From Onchocerca lupi (Eukaryota; Nematoda; Chromadorea; Rhabditida; Onchocercidae): a DNA stretch of 64,000 nt. The notes below the pieces were generated by a model. The model was given only the letters and a program-made list of their open reading frames with translations. It had not been told where the DNA came from and did not search any database. The stretch spans positions 124,001 to 188,000 of the forward strand of contig JAOVVO010000078.1 of assembly GCA_028564675.1 (NCBI GenBank). Direction: 5' to 3'. This document shows, one piece after another, positions 21,956-33,775 of the stretch. Positions within the stretch are counted from its first letter, which is position 1, and each line of letters opens with the position of its first letter. Made by a program: the position numbers and the translations under genes.

Positions 21956-24900
21956 CTATATGTGTTTTTGAGCAAAACTAATCTTCCTAATAATATAATC
22001 ACTATTGATTTCAGGCGCATTATCAACTATCTTTTCTCTTTGCTCCAATTGTTGTTCCAAGTGACGAAACATATCGATTAATTGCACCTGAAATATGAAT
22101 TACGTGAATTGCGGCCAAAGATTTATTGTATTTCTTATAATAATACAATAAAATACAAATAAAACAATCTGATATGAATCTAATATCTTATTCTTACTTT
22201 ATTTTTTCAAAATATAGAAACTTTTTCATATTTTCAACTTCGAAAAAATATGAAAATTGGAGAATATAAATTCAAAGAATGTTTACTCTAAATAGGTTAT
22301 TTAAGTTAATTTCGTAAAGATTTCTTCAGAAGTAATAGCAGAAACTAAATGTCCCAAAATATGGAAAACAGAAGCTATGAAAAAAAATCTCAAACTAATG
22401 CCGTTAAGAAATTTAGAATACCATGGCAGCTGCAAACCAGGCAGCATCTCGCATTACAGTATGACACTTTTCATCCCAAACAAAGCGTTGTGAATGGCTA
22501 TCAGCAAGAACTGCTACAAGCTTTAGTATCTGAAAAAGTGTCGAAATGTCAAGATGTATGCATTATTCTGTAAGCATTATATATCCAAATAAGTAAAAGT
22601 GTCAAGATTTAGATTTCTTCCCAACAGTAATGTTAAGCTTGAAAAATGAAGTATCTACGAAGGATAGTGAAATTTAGCATAAAATAATGTCAACATTACT
22701 TACAAATTAAAAAACTTGCGAAGTAAAATTAGAACCTTATCAAATAAATCATCTCTCTTCCTGTCACAGCACAGTGATATTAATCGTTCAATAAGGATAG
22801 CGACTTCATTCTCTGTCAATTTTTGCGAAATAGTTAGTCGTAACCCCCAGCTGTTAATTGGCTTTTCCAATAAAGCTAAAAGTAAATCCGAACTTCCCGT
22901 AACAGATCTGAAAAATTATGATTTCTCCTCTTTTATTTTTAGTACCATGAAAATGATCAAGAATGATTAAGTAGATGAAAAAACTTCTCGGAGTTTATTT
23001 TGTTAAATTGACTCCATAAAAGTTCATAATAACCATATCATTAGTTCTCGAACTGAACAATGGATAGGGAGCATATTAACTATCTCTAACAAAAACACTG
23101 CAGTTCAAATCAAAAACAGAAGACATAAACAAATGTATCAGGTGATGGTCTAAAAAAATTACATTAAAAAAAAAAAATTAAACGTACTCATTAGAAGACA
23201 TTTTGAGAAATGCCGCATATGTTTGATCATCGATTATTAGCGAAAAATGCAAAAAATCAACTGCTTGTTGAATAAGACCTTTACTAGCTAATAACTCAAT
23301 GAGTTTACAGCATACTCTAAAAACAATCAATTTATAATTCTCTACGCATTATATAACTAAAATATATGCATTCCTGAAATAACTTCCGTAGCATTAATAT
23401 ATATTGAAGAACACTTCGATGAACAAATCTTGAAATGCAGATTTTTTTTATAAAGCATATGCTTCATAAACATCGAGACTATAAAATAGATATTACCTAC
23501 ATAAGTTTAAAAATATTATGAACCTGACTGCATTTTTTATTTTAAAAAACTGAAAGACTGTGAGTCTTGTGAAAACATTGAGTTGAACCAAGCGTTCACA
23601 GAAACTCAATAACTTAAATGATTAAGATTTTTGCAATTTAAAAAAGTTATTCCTTCTTCCACATTTAATTTTTCTCGATGATATAAACACCATGGATCCT
23701 GCATTTATGCTAGAAGCTAAGAGTTAAACTAACTTGGATTCAGTAATTAGCCTCGAACGAACGATAAGCGTGAGTACCCGGTCGAAAAGTTTTTCATTAA
23801 CGTATTTGCGTAAAATCTTTAACAATGCCGTTTGCAAATAAGAAGGAAGTACTACAGGTAAGTAGTCAGACATATCAACATTTGCCTTCTTGGCTAATTT
23901 TGATAATTCATTCCAAATATTATCCAAATCCTGCAACCAACTGCATAAACTGATCCATTAACAACACCAGACAAGTAGAACTATTTTCATAATAAATTGA
24001 ATCTTAAGGAAAATGAAAAATTTTCATCGCTCTTTCATTGCTTAAGAAATACTTCAAAATTTCGAGGAACTAACATCTCGTGCTAAACAATCGGAAATCT
24101 TTACAGCGAGAGAATCAAAGGGCTCTGTCTCATGAAATGAAGACAGTGATGTATGAATGGATACGGATGGAACGGTATCTTCTGAAGTACCGATGTATAA
24201 CGAACATTTATTTGGTTGAATTCTAAAAAACAATTTTTCAGATTCAAAACTATTTTTCAACAAGCTTCAAAAATTCATAGACTTACCGAATAAGATTAAA
24301 CCTGTTATGTTACTTCCAGCCAAAAAAAAAATCACATTTTCTTGATGTTTAAACTGCCCAAAACCTGCTCATTTACAGAAGAAAAACTAAAGGAGATAAG
24401 GAATGCATTACAACATAAAAGTGTTTTTTATGAGGCATAATAAGAAAAAAAAAACTTGCCTTATAGGTATCCTGGCGATATTACCAATTCCTTTCAAAAT
24501 AAGAGTCTGCTTTTCGTCTATTGTGATCTAAGAAAGATAATCTGTAGTCAAGTCTCCATCAGTTCAGAACATGTAATTATAATGATAGCACAACAATATT
24601 TTTCTCTTTCTCAATATGCAACTCATTCACACTGAAGAAATATGTTACTATTGAATGCACAGCTTTCCTCTTTCACTTCTTCAGAAAACATATATAAGTA
24701 AGGCATAGGAAATAGCTCCTATTCTGATCTAAAAATTCGGAATAAAATAAAGACATATAGAAAAAAGTAATTTTTAAAAGTGAAGGAGAAAAGAGTGAAG
24801 TCATTTTTATAATTTTTCATGTAATAATTGTCTTAAATCAAGTACATTTTAGTTTAGAAAGTTGAATAAGGTTAGCTTAATATCTTTTAATTTCAAAGTT

Positions 24901-25480
24901 TTTGAAGCAGTTATCTCTAACACTGTAAGCTATTATAATGAACACGTGTTTTGGTGAATCCGTGGCAATCTTATCAAAATGATAAACAACAAAATTAAAA
25001 AATAAAGAAAATCATGGAATTATTTAAGAAAAAGATGGCAAGAAACAACATGCATGAATAAAAACAGCACACAGTATCGCAACACTTAACTTACTTCATT
25101 TGGTAAGCACTGTTCTGGCCATAAGAATTTCGTCTTTCCAATAACAGCATGTTCATCTTCCGAACATAGTCTTATTGTTAACGTTTTAAAAGTTTCTAAA
25201 ATAAAACTATTAAATTTGTCGTCTAAAATAAGACCTATCTGGCATTTACTATTGGAAGTCACTAATTGATCAGAAACTTTCTCTGTGAAAGAATTTAGTT
25301 ATGAAATGACATATCACAAAGAATATAAGTGATTTCGAATCGATTTTTTAATCTCGAAAAAATTCAAGTAGATTTTTTAATTTCAATGGCAAAATCTAAC
25401 ATACTTTGATACTTGTTATCATCTAATATAACCTCCACATAAAGGCGATCATTTATCGAATACCTCAGGCAGTTTTTCAT
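21956..25480 (-). CDS. Uncharacterised helical protein, tentatively related to the NOL11 C-terminal region
   Basis: Nine exons with consistent phases: 25480-25405, 25282-25095, 24527-24460, 24222-24075, 23930-23734, 23316-23188, 22907-22736, 22529-22422, 22087-21956, about 410 residues. The first third is beta-rich (KNCLRYSINDRLYVEVIL, KTLTIRLCSEDEHAVI). The rest is helical (YLPVVLPSYLQTALLKILRK, LLASKGLIQQAVDFLHFSL, ENEVAILIERLISLCC) and ends in a charged FRHLEQQLEQREK segment. Spacing and pattern of these helices resemble the C-terminal half of human NOL11, a nucleolar protein of pre-rRNA processing, including the closing helix similar to FRELQKLNQ. Identity is low and the long NOL11 beta-propeller is missing or very short, so this is a lead rather than an assignment. 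The ATG at 25480 follows a TTGTTCCAG acceptor directly, which suits a spliced-leader site. The intron after 24460 uses a GC donor. Confidence -1.
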
Positions 25481-26286
25481 CTGGAACAACAATAAGGATC
25501 AAAAATATGAGAAAGTTAGAACATGACCATCCAATGTTAAATTTGATCAGGTGATTTTCTTAGCATGGTCTCAATGTTTTCAGATTTTAATACTACATTT
25601 TTATCACTCTGAACACCATTATTCTAAACATTGTGGTTTACTGAGAAGGTAGAATGGAGTTCTTTTACCAGTACGTCAACAATTTCATAAGATTTGACGT
25701 TAAACAGCCAATTCAAACATGTGAAGTAAAAAATACCAAAACAATGAAATAACTGGGAAGGCATAATTGCAGTATGAAAATTTTGAAGTGATTTCAGGAA
25801 CCTTCGAGATCAGTCAGAAACTTTGGAGCTTCAGAAGAATGGGATTCAGAACCCTTCTAAACTTTAAATCCACTACACCCGCCTACTTCTAAATCCTTGG
25901 AATACACATGTCTATGACCTTTCACCTCCACATTAATACGAATTTTACTTGTGCAACGCGTTATGCAACACTTGTCGAAGACAAACTTCGGACTGAACTG
26001 AGTTCAAGCATCAATATATTGATCGAGGTTATTACTTTGGGATGAAAGGGGAAGGTAGCCATTATTATGCATCTTATCTGTATGGTATTTGGATTCATCA
26101 CAGTTGTATCGAAATTCTGATAAGCAGCTGATAACGAATAATCCCTTTGGTCACTAAGAAAACTCTAAATGTTCAAACGGGACGGATAGACGCTATATAT
26201 ACAATTATTATTTTGTTATTATATTTTTGCATATCATTATAAAAGGGCATGAGAAGTATTTTTTTTCATTTTTTATCATTATCCTT
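25481..26286. other. Intergenic gap between kinase stop and the NOL11-like gene
   Basis: About 800 bases with no supported exon on either strand. It contains the kinase 3' UTR and the 5' flank of the NOL11-like gene. It is short enough that a shared promoter or operon-like arrangement is possible, but no direct signal shows this. Confidence -1.
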
Positions 26287-29200
26287 TTAAGATACTCTCG
26301 ACAAATTCTTCGTCGTATTCTTTTCAACCATTGATTTCCTCTTACTTTTGCTTCTTGATTTTCCTTTGAATTGTCCTTTATATTCATTTTTTTGCTCCTG
26401 AACATCCTGGAAAAATGCTTGGGGAATATTTCATGATTATTATTTAATAATCTTAAAAAGGGAAGATGCCACAGAAATGACTATTTGTAAGATTGGAACA
26501 ATATGACTGAAGAAACTCAATCTTCTGTAGTATCTAAAGTAACACTTAAGATTTCATCGTTGTATTTAGCCCCTAGCCACGCGTAAAGAATACGAGGAGA
26601 TTGCGATATGACCTTTAAAACATATAAAGAGTACAGTGAGGCTGAAATATGGACTTATTCAAGAGAAATAGTAGAGCGAACTTTTAACAAAAAATAGGTT
26701 ACGGTATAATGCTTATGAACAGACCAATCCGATCTCAGAATCTGATAACCATTCTTGCTTTCTTCTTACTATGAAATAAGTATGGATTGATTAATTTTTC
26801 GACTATAAATTGGCTTGATTGATTTAAAATTAAAACTGATTTCTGACTAGTTGAAAATAAAAATTACCGTTGGTGCCGGGAGCGGTGGCAATTTTTTGAC
26901 TTCTTCTTCCAACTCCTTAATTGCTTCAGAAACTTTTTCAGCCAAAAAGTGGTAATCTGGTGGCTTTTGAGGATTTGCTAGAATTAATTTTTAAATTGTT
27001 GCAGCAAAGATAAGCTTATAAGTAAATTAGTGGAATTTTTTCTATGTCTTGTTGCTTTTCTTTTTTTCATTTTTTCAAATTATAAAATTAATTTGTCTTT
27101 TCGATTTAATTTTTTTTTTTTTCATATACAAAGATAACCTGTTTGAAGATATGCGTTAATTGTATAGTATTGTTCTGGCAATGTTCTTAGAAGATAACGG
27201 GCAGGACAGAATATTGATTTCAGATATTTATTTGCCTAAACAATCCACAAATAAATATTCCATATTATAATTTTCAACAAAAAGTGAAAAAGACGAAAAG
27301 AAAAAGCAATAAACAAAGAGTTGTTGCGTCCATCAATTCGTATCCAATGCCTGAAGATTTTTCATTGAATTTTTCGAAATATTTGTACAATATTCTTGTA
27401 GTTCTCCATTTCTTTAAGATTTTTTGGACTTCTCATCAGCTATTCCAGGATTCAGCAGAAATATTCTCACCCTCGTATTATTTCTGTACGTCCATGGCAA
27501 CGGTTGGATGGGTTCACGTTCGTTTGCAAACAGTTCACACGTAACATAAAGCCAAGCAATGAGGTCATCAAAGCGTGTCTGTTCACGCCCTTTTTGCGCA
27601 TGCCCACTTGCCCATTCTGGTGTTCCTCGAAACGGACAACATGTTCGTGGTGGTCGTATCTACAAAAAGTCTTTTGGAACAAATGTTTATATGAGAAACT
27701 TGGTACAAGAGTTTAGCTTAGACTCAATCTACCGAAGAAAGTTATAATTGCACTTCGCTTGATGGTTAACTTATGCAAATTAAGTTATGAACATTGACTT
27801 GATCCGATACACAAATCGTTGTTGTTGACCTGGTTTTGAATTTTATGATTCATTCATTTCAACTATTTCGAGATCATCTTTTCCTTGGTCCCAGGTATTG
27901 GGATCAAATAAGTATATTGTATAGAAGTTTTAATTTGATAAAGTATGCAATTATTGGATACCGCGATTGAATTACGTAAGTTATTGAATAAATTTCCCGA
28001 TAGCAATAATAAAATTCTTTCAGCTAATTTAATGCATAACACTAAAGTCACAAAGTATGTCAAGAAAATAAGAATTAATTACAAAGTTGTCATTAATTTT
28101 TTGGGTTTTGGTATTACTAAAAGACAAATTAAGCACATTTTAATATGTTTAGGATTTGTGATTAAGCCACAATGTGTCTTATCACTGTCATCTCGCAGGT
28201 ATCAAAAACTGTCAAGACTTACGGAAGAAATTTTAAAATTAATTGAAATTGGTCAAATTACGAAGGCTGAAATTTCTAACCAAACATTAATTGAAAATGA
28301 CATCAACAAGATGTTAACTATGAGATCAATATTTTTTATAATTAAGTGAATCAAATTCTGTTCGTTAAAATACTTTTCCAAAAGACAAGAATTTCTTAGT
28401 GACTCAAATAGCCCAATTCATATATTTATAATCATTTTTCTATTAAAAGTAGAGAATTGTGTTGCACTGATGAAAATGCTAAGTTACATCGCTTTCCCCA
28501 TCGGTATACATTCGAGCCATACCGAGATCGAAGAGTAATGCGATCGGTTGTTCTCTTGAACACAGACCCATGTTATCTGGCTTCAAATCTCGATGCAGGA
28601 GTCCTGAATATATAAACTTTTCTCACTTCCAATTATTTTTCAAATTAAAATAAAGAAAATATGATAACAATTTGATCTCACCAGTATCAGAGGACAACTT
28701 AACTCCTAAGATAGAAATGATAGTATAAGCAATATCAGTAAAACTTTTGCTATATTTTTTTCCTGTTGGGATAGGAAGCATATTTTAACATATTTCTTTC
28801 ACTTTTTTTATATTCTAATTTATTCTTTCAATATATTATTGTACAAGAATATCTCTAAAGAATTTGGAATAATAAGACCTTGTGCATGAAGATCATAAAT
28901 TCCTTTGAGCATTTGTAATGAAATGTTTGCCGCACGATATCTTCTATGCGCTCCTTTTACCTGCAATTAAATTTTAATCTTTTGAAATTATGTTCCCAAT
29001 ACAAATTAATCTATATTTTATATAAATGAAGAAGTAAATGTTCGTTATTCATTTTCACACAATGTTTCAAATTCTTCACCGATTGATTTGAAATTTTCAT
29101 ACAATGCGCGTATTTAAGAACTTTCGAAGATTTAAGATTTTAAACAACGAACATTTACATTTTTTTATTTATACAGATTAGCTGCTAGTGAAAAAATAAG

Positions 29201-30621
29201 CCAAGTATTGATCTAGGAAAAAAATAAAACTCTGCTAAACAAAAAAACAAATTAATTTATTATATCCTATTTACCTCATAAATGTAGTCTTTGACGGGTA
29301 CCGCCGCCTTTTCCAGTACCACAAATTCCATACCTTCTCCATGCTGATCCGCAAGCATACCTTTATCTAACAAACGAACGATTGATGCAGTTTCGGACTG
29401 AATTCATTTCATTATGCTATTTTGAAACGGAAATTTTGAATTCTTGAAGTTTCTTAAAATTTTGGTTCATAAAATTTCAAAACTTGTGGAATTGAAGACT
29501 TGCGAAATGTACGAATTATGTTGAAAGAATGCTTTTTGAAGCAATTTTATACAGAAACTTCAAATTAGTATACTGCACGAAATACAGTTTTATTTGACCG
29601 TACATGCTACTCTTTTAGATACAAAACAGTTCATATAGTTTTGATTCTCTTCATAAAAATGAATATGAAAATCATGATAATGAAGATGAATATATGTTTT
29701 TTCAATGCGAAAAATACTTTTGAAAAATAAAAAATGCTTGGAAAATATTTTTTTGAAATGAAAAATGTTTATAAAGATACTTTTCAATCTTCGCACTATA
29801 CCGACTAATTCTTGTGCTTTAAAATGTTTTCGATCCGGCCTTCTGATTTGAATTTGTTTTTGCCCGACATTGAACTTCTCTTGCAATTCTATTAGTCATT
29901 GTCAGTTATTCTTATTTTTAATCATAATTAATATCAGATATTAAACTATACTCTTTTGAACATTGTTTCCAGAATAAATCCTTCCCATTCAGCTGAAACA
30001 TTGCCAGCTTCGTTGGCCATTGATTTAGCCACTTTAATGACACCGTATACCTTTGTGACAACATCACGAACGGAAAATACCACACCATATGTACCTTGGT
30101 TGATTGTCTCAATTACCTGAACATGGATCTTAAAATTGGTGAAATTAAATCTTTCACTTAAAGATTCATTATATTATAGACAATAACAAAAGAAATTTTG
30201 CAAATTTCAAGGATAATATATTTCAGAAATTTTCTATTTTCTATTGAAATGACTAGATTCCACAGAATATTTTACTTGCCAACGTTTATTGAATGGTGCA
30301 ATGGACTTCAGATGCTCAACTAGTTCTTGCACCGCCTGGTCTTCCTTCTCCCGATCTTTTTGGAAGTCAGTTCCAGTCATCTCCACATATTTCCCAGATG
30401 CTTTTTGACTGTGTGCTACACGACGACTGCTTGGTCGGTTTGCAGAGACACATGAAAGCTAAAAGAAATGAATTTTCGGAAGTGGAAAATTAATTAAAAT
30501 AAATCAGCAAATAGATTCCCTGCTATTTATACGTATTATTTATAATTAAAAACTGCTACTGAACTTGTAACAGAAAAATTACTTGTCTCGTGGCAGCAGT
30601 TTTTTGGGCACTAAAGATCAT
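26287..30621 (-). CDS. Divergent CK1/TTBK-like protein kinase
   Basis: Eleven exons, about 415 residues: 30621-30583, 30458-30276, 30116-29952, 29397-29275, 28960-28879, 28603-28488, 27659-27490, 27431-27389, 27235-27139, 26977-26868, 26406-26287. Motifs in order: glycine loop NQGTYGVVF, Lys in YGVIKVA, helix-C Glu in EWEGFILE, catalytic HRDLKPDN, DLG in place of DFG, CK1-type IRPPRTCCPFRGTPEWAS, RFDDLIAWLYV, PLPW, FCPARYLL and PPDYHFL, then a basic tail rich in Lys, Arg and Ser ending NLSRVS. FRGTxEWAS and the PxDY near the C-lobe end mark the CK1/TTBK group, which is greatly expanded in nematodes. Catalytic Lys, Glu and both Asp are kept, so it is probably active on Ser/Thr. The start is the first in-frame ATG after a TTCTTTCAG acceptor at 30677; a start further upstream is not excluded. 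The tiny 27431-27389 exon and the short intron before it are the weakest joins. Confidence -1.
27945..28349 (+). CDS. Intronless PUB-domain-like small protein, nested antisense in a kinase intron
   Basis: A single uninterrupted frame of 134 codons on the plus strand, lying wholly inside the kinase intron 28487-27660 on the opposite strand. Residues about 20-100 fit the PUB fold of NGLY1, UBXN6 and HOIP. A helix leads into ANLMHNTKVTKYVKKIRIN, comparable with the family pattern N-P-x-x-x-K-[YF]-R-x-I-R-[LI]; a hydrophobic stretch ending LICLGFVI follows, matching the conserved GF; then a short strand and the helix RYQKLSRLTEEI. Family knowledge: PUB domains bind the C-terminal tail of p97/CDC-48. 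Whether this one keeps the pocket cannot be told. A possible splice acceptor (TTCCTTGGTCCCAG) lies just upstream at about 27893. No intron and no second domain are seen, which fits a retrocopy. It could instead be a chance frame, but its length in such AT-rich DNA and the motif spacing argue against that. Confidence -1.
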   Translation: MQLLDTAIELRKLLNKFPDSNNKILSANLMHNTKVTKYVKKIRINYKVVINFLGFGITKRQIKHILICLGFVIKPQCVLSLSSRRYQKLSRLTEEILKLIEIGQITKAEISNQTLIENDINKMLTMRSIFFIIK

Positions 30622-31305
30622 TCGTTGATTTCGTTTGGCCGATGTTTGTGGATTTTGTACCGATTTCTTTGTTTTTCTGAAAGAATGATACAGTAATGAG
30701 AGACATAATAATGGTTTTATCAGTAAAAAACAACAAGTATTTATGTTTCGACATATTATTAACTTCACTATACTTTCTGTAGGATTCATATATTGTGCAG
30801 AACTTTTTGATCAAAAGTTAGACCAAATATTATTCTTTTTATTAAGAGGACCCTTAATTGCAATGTTATGATTTCGTTGTGAATTGGTAACGCATTTTGA
30901 TTCTGCGACATTTGACTACCGTGTACGACACTATTCTCAATTGTAATTTTCTTAGTATAAAAGAGTATCATGAGAATTTTTTTCCGTGCTTAAAAGCTGA
31001 TTATATATTAATTAAATTAAGATTAGATAAGAAGAAATATCAAAATTTGTCTTTCGAAAAGGCTTCAGAACATCCGTAAGGCGATCCAGAATACATACTT
31101 CTGGAAAACTGGCATGATTGCAGTCTTCTTTCGTTTCTTCAACTCATATAAAATGAACAATTCGGAAGCATTCAGTCATTTATAAGCTTACATAAATTTG
31201 CATCTTTTATTGAGTTTGTAAATTCATATGAAATTTTGTCTTTTGCTGTGAAAACAAGGCGCAAATATCCATTATTCATTTTATTGCCTTATAAATTAAA
31301 ACGTG

Positions 31306-31400
31306 AAATTCTTGTTATGTTCGCTTTTCAATATTATTAAATCTTAATAGATTTTAATATTATTAAATCTAATATTAAAAAGCGAACATAACGAGAAATT
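31306..31400. repeat. Long imperfect inverted repeat (hairpin-like, possible small MITE remnant)
   Basis: Left arm near 31308-31337 and right arm near 31370-31400 share TTATGTTCGCTTTT in opposite orientation, extending to about 30 bases with few mismatches. The spacer itself contains the direct repeat ATATTATTAAATCT. No terminal target duplication was confirmed. Confidence -1.
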
Positions 31401-33601
31401 GAGATTTAGCTTTTGGAAAGTGAAAAATTTATAATCTTGCTAGGATGCAAAATTAAAACTAAATTATATCAAACTTTGATGTTTCCTGAAAAGTTCTAGC
31501 TAGAAATTTACATATTTCACTGAAATTTTATTGTTACCTAGCGAAAAAAAAAAAAAAAAAGAAAAAGTGATCAAGAAGCACTGATGTCAATTCAGAAGCA
31601 ATAAATTCTGTTACCTTTTCAGAAATCTGTCTAGCACTGTATTATGGCGATATGCTAGCAAAGATCAGTAGTAGCCGTAGTGCCTGAATACTTCTACAAT
31701 ATTTTCGATGATGGAATTATTTCAGGAAAGCATCAGGTCACACTTAAAGGAACCCATGATAAGATGAAAACTTTATTGCATTGCCTAATAGATTATTAAA
31801 ACAGAATGATTTCATGAGAAATTCAGGCAATGTTTGCAAAATTATGTTATGTTATGAAAAATAATCTTTGAACAAAATTTATGCAAGAGAAAACAATTGA
31901 TAGAGAAATTAATAAAGTAGAAATATAATTAAGACAGATCATGAGCAGTCAATAAGCAAATATAAAACAATGTAATTGTTTTTGATAAGTTCAACATTCA
32001 ACATAACTATATAAACTATTTAGTAGTAGGCTTTATCCACCTAAAACATATCTTTAAATTACATCTTATTATCAGCAACAGGTGTGAAATCCATAATATT
32101 TATGGACTACTGATCATCACGCATTATAACATGTTTGATCAAGATCGTGACATGCTCGATCGAACGTTAAACTTGGCTTACTCCCAGCAATTGCAATGAT
32201 TTATCTGCAAGAATGTGAATAATTTGGACAACAATTCTATTACATAGCAAAATTTCGTTCCTGTCTCCATATGAGACGTATCTCTTATAAGCTCCATGTA
32301 TCAAAATTCAAAACAGAGATTATTTCTGCCGCATTTATAAGAAGAAATCCTGGAATCCTAGACTAGAAATTCTGGTTTCGTAACACTGTATAAAAAACTC
32401 ATTTTCTTTCGATTGGAAATTGATTAAAAACCGCCTTCTTTGGCTTTTCCTATTTTATTTGAATATCTAAAAAATCAATAAGCATTTTCACTTTTTATTA
32501 TATTTTGGATAACTCTACGCGTTTTGGATGAAGATTTTTTGGTGGCATTCTAAAACTATTTCTTTTTTTGGAATATTTTTAATTAATATATCATTGACAC
32601 TTTCATTAAACTTTATTCAATCTGGGTTTGGAAAAATAGAAAATCCGATTAGAAAAGTAAAAAATTTGTACTATCTTTCAGAGAAGTTCTAACTGATAAA
32701 AATTTCTTTTGAATTAAGTCTAAAATTTTATCATACAATTCGTTGAAAAATTAAGGACCTTATTAAAAAAAATTAAAATTCAGAAGAATCTCCGCTATTT
32801 GAATACCAGATAGACTTCGTTTATATCATCATATCGGACTGAAATAAATATAGTGCCTTGCTATTAAATAAAGACAACAAAATCGTTACATAATTTTGCA
32901 TATTACTTTTTTCATACATTTTTTTTTTGTACCTCAACTATCTTGCATCTGATAAGTGATAAAAACTGAAAACAAGGTAAATAAAAGAAGCCTTTCTCTT
33001 TCTTGCGAGAGATAAACAATGTTTGGGAATGGATATACTGATTAATCTGGTTTTATTGCACCTATGAGATTCCCTAATTTTCAGGAATCGCAGAAAAATC
33101 TAATACCATCCCAATCTAAGAATTAATTTAGTATAATTTATTTTCGAGTATTATTTGGTGGTATAAAGCGCAGGAATGTCCATTCTCATCATTCGGAGAA
33201 TATTTGAGAATTCTTTTCGCATTTATGTAGCAGCTGGCCGATTCTTCATCTTAATGACTCGAAGTGAAGAGGAGAATCAGCTAACCATTTCTTACTATAA
33301 TTCGATGAAGCTATCTTCAGATATATCTTTTTCAAATCACTTAAAGATGTAGATTTTATGACTAAAGTAGGTAATTGAAAAAACTGTACTCAAGATCATT
33401 TTGCATTGTGTGACGTGAAAGTTTTTATCCGTCAATATTTCCAACAAATATATGAAAAACGGACACTTGGACAATTAAGAGTAACGAACAGTGAATAGAA
33501 AAGAAAACTGCATCTAAGTCATCTTCTAAAGCACTACAGTAGATGTTACGAAGGGATGCGGAAATTTAATATAATTCAGACATAATAATAATTGAAAATA
33601 A

Positions 33602-33775
33602 GCAAATTGGCGGTCCAATTACAACCTGGATAAAATTGTTAAGATTAAGATCAAATTATGGCCAAGACAGAGTCTGGCAGGACCACCAACTTTTGATCGC
33701 ATTTTAGCGATCTTAGACAACATCAAGAACAGTAGTGCACAAAAAGCAAAATTTAACTACAAGGCACTTGAATGA
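33602..33775 (+). other. Short coding-like open stretch, no start codon
   Basis: Open for 57 codons between stops and including WPRQSLAGPPTFDRILAILD, more protein-like in composition than neighbouring frames. There is no ATG, no clear splice partner and no recognised family. It could be an isolated exon, a relic or chance. Confidence -1.

Noticed and set aside
29590..29886. 98-codon minus-strand frame between kinase exons
   Set aside because: Joining the flanking exons directly (ETMFKR to SETASIVRLL) gives a normal kinase N-lobe in phase, whereas including this frame breaks the phase.
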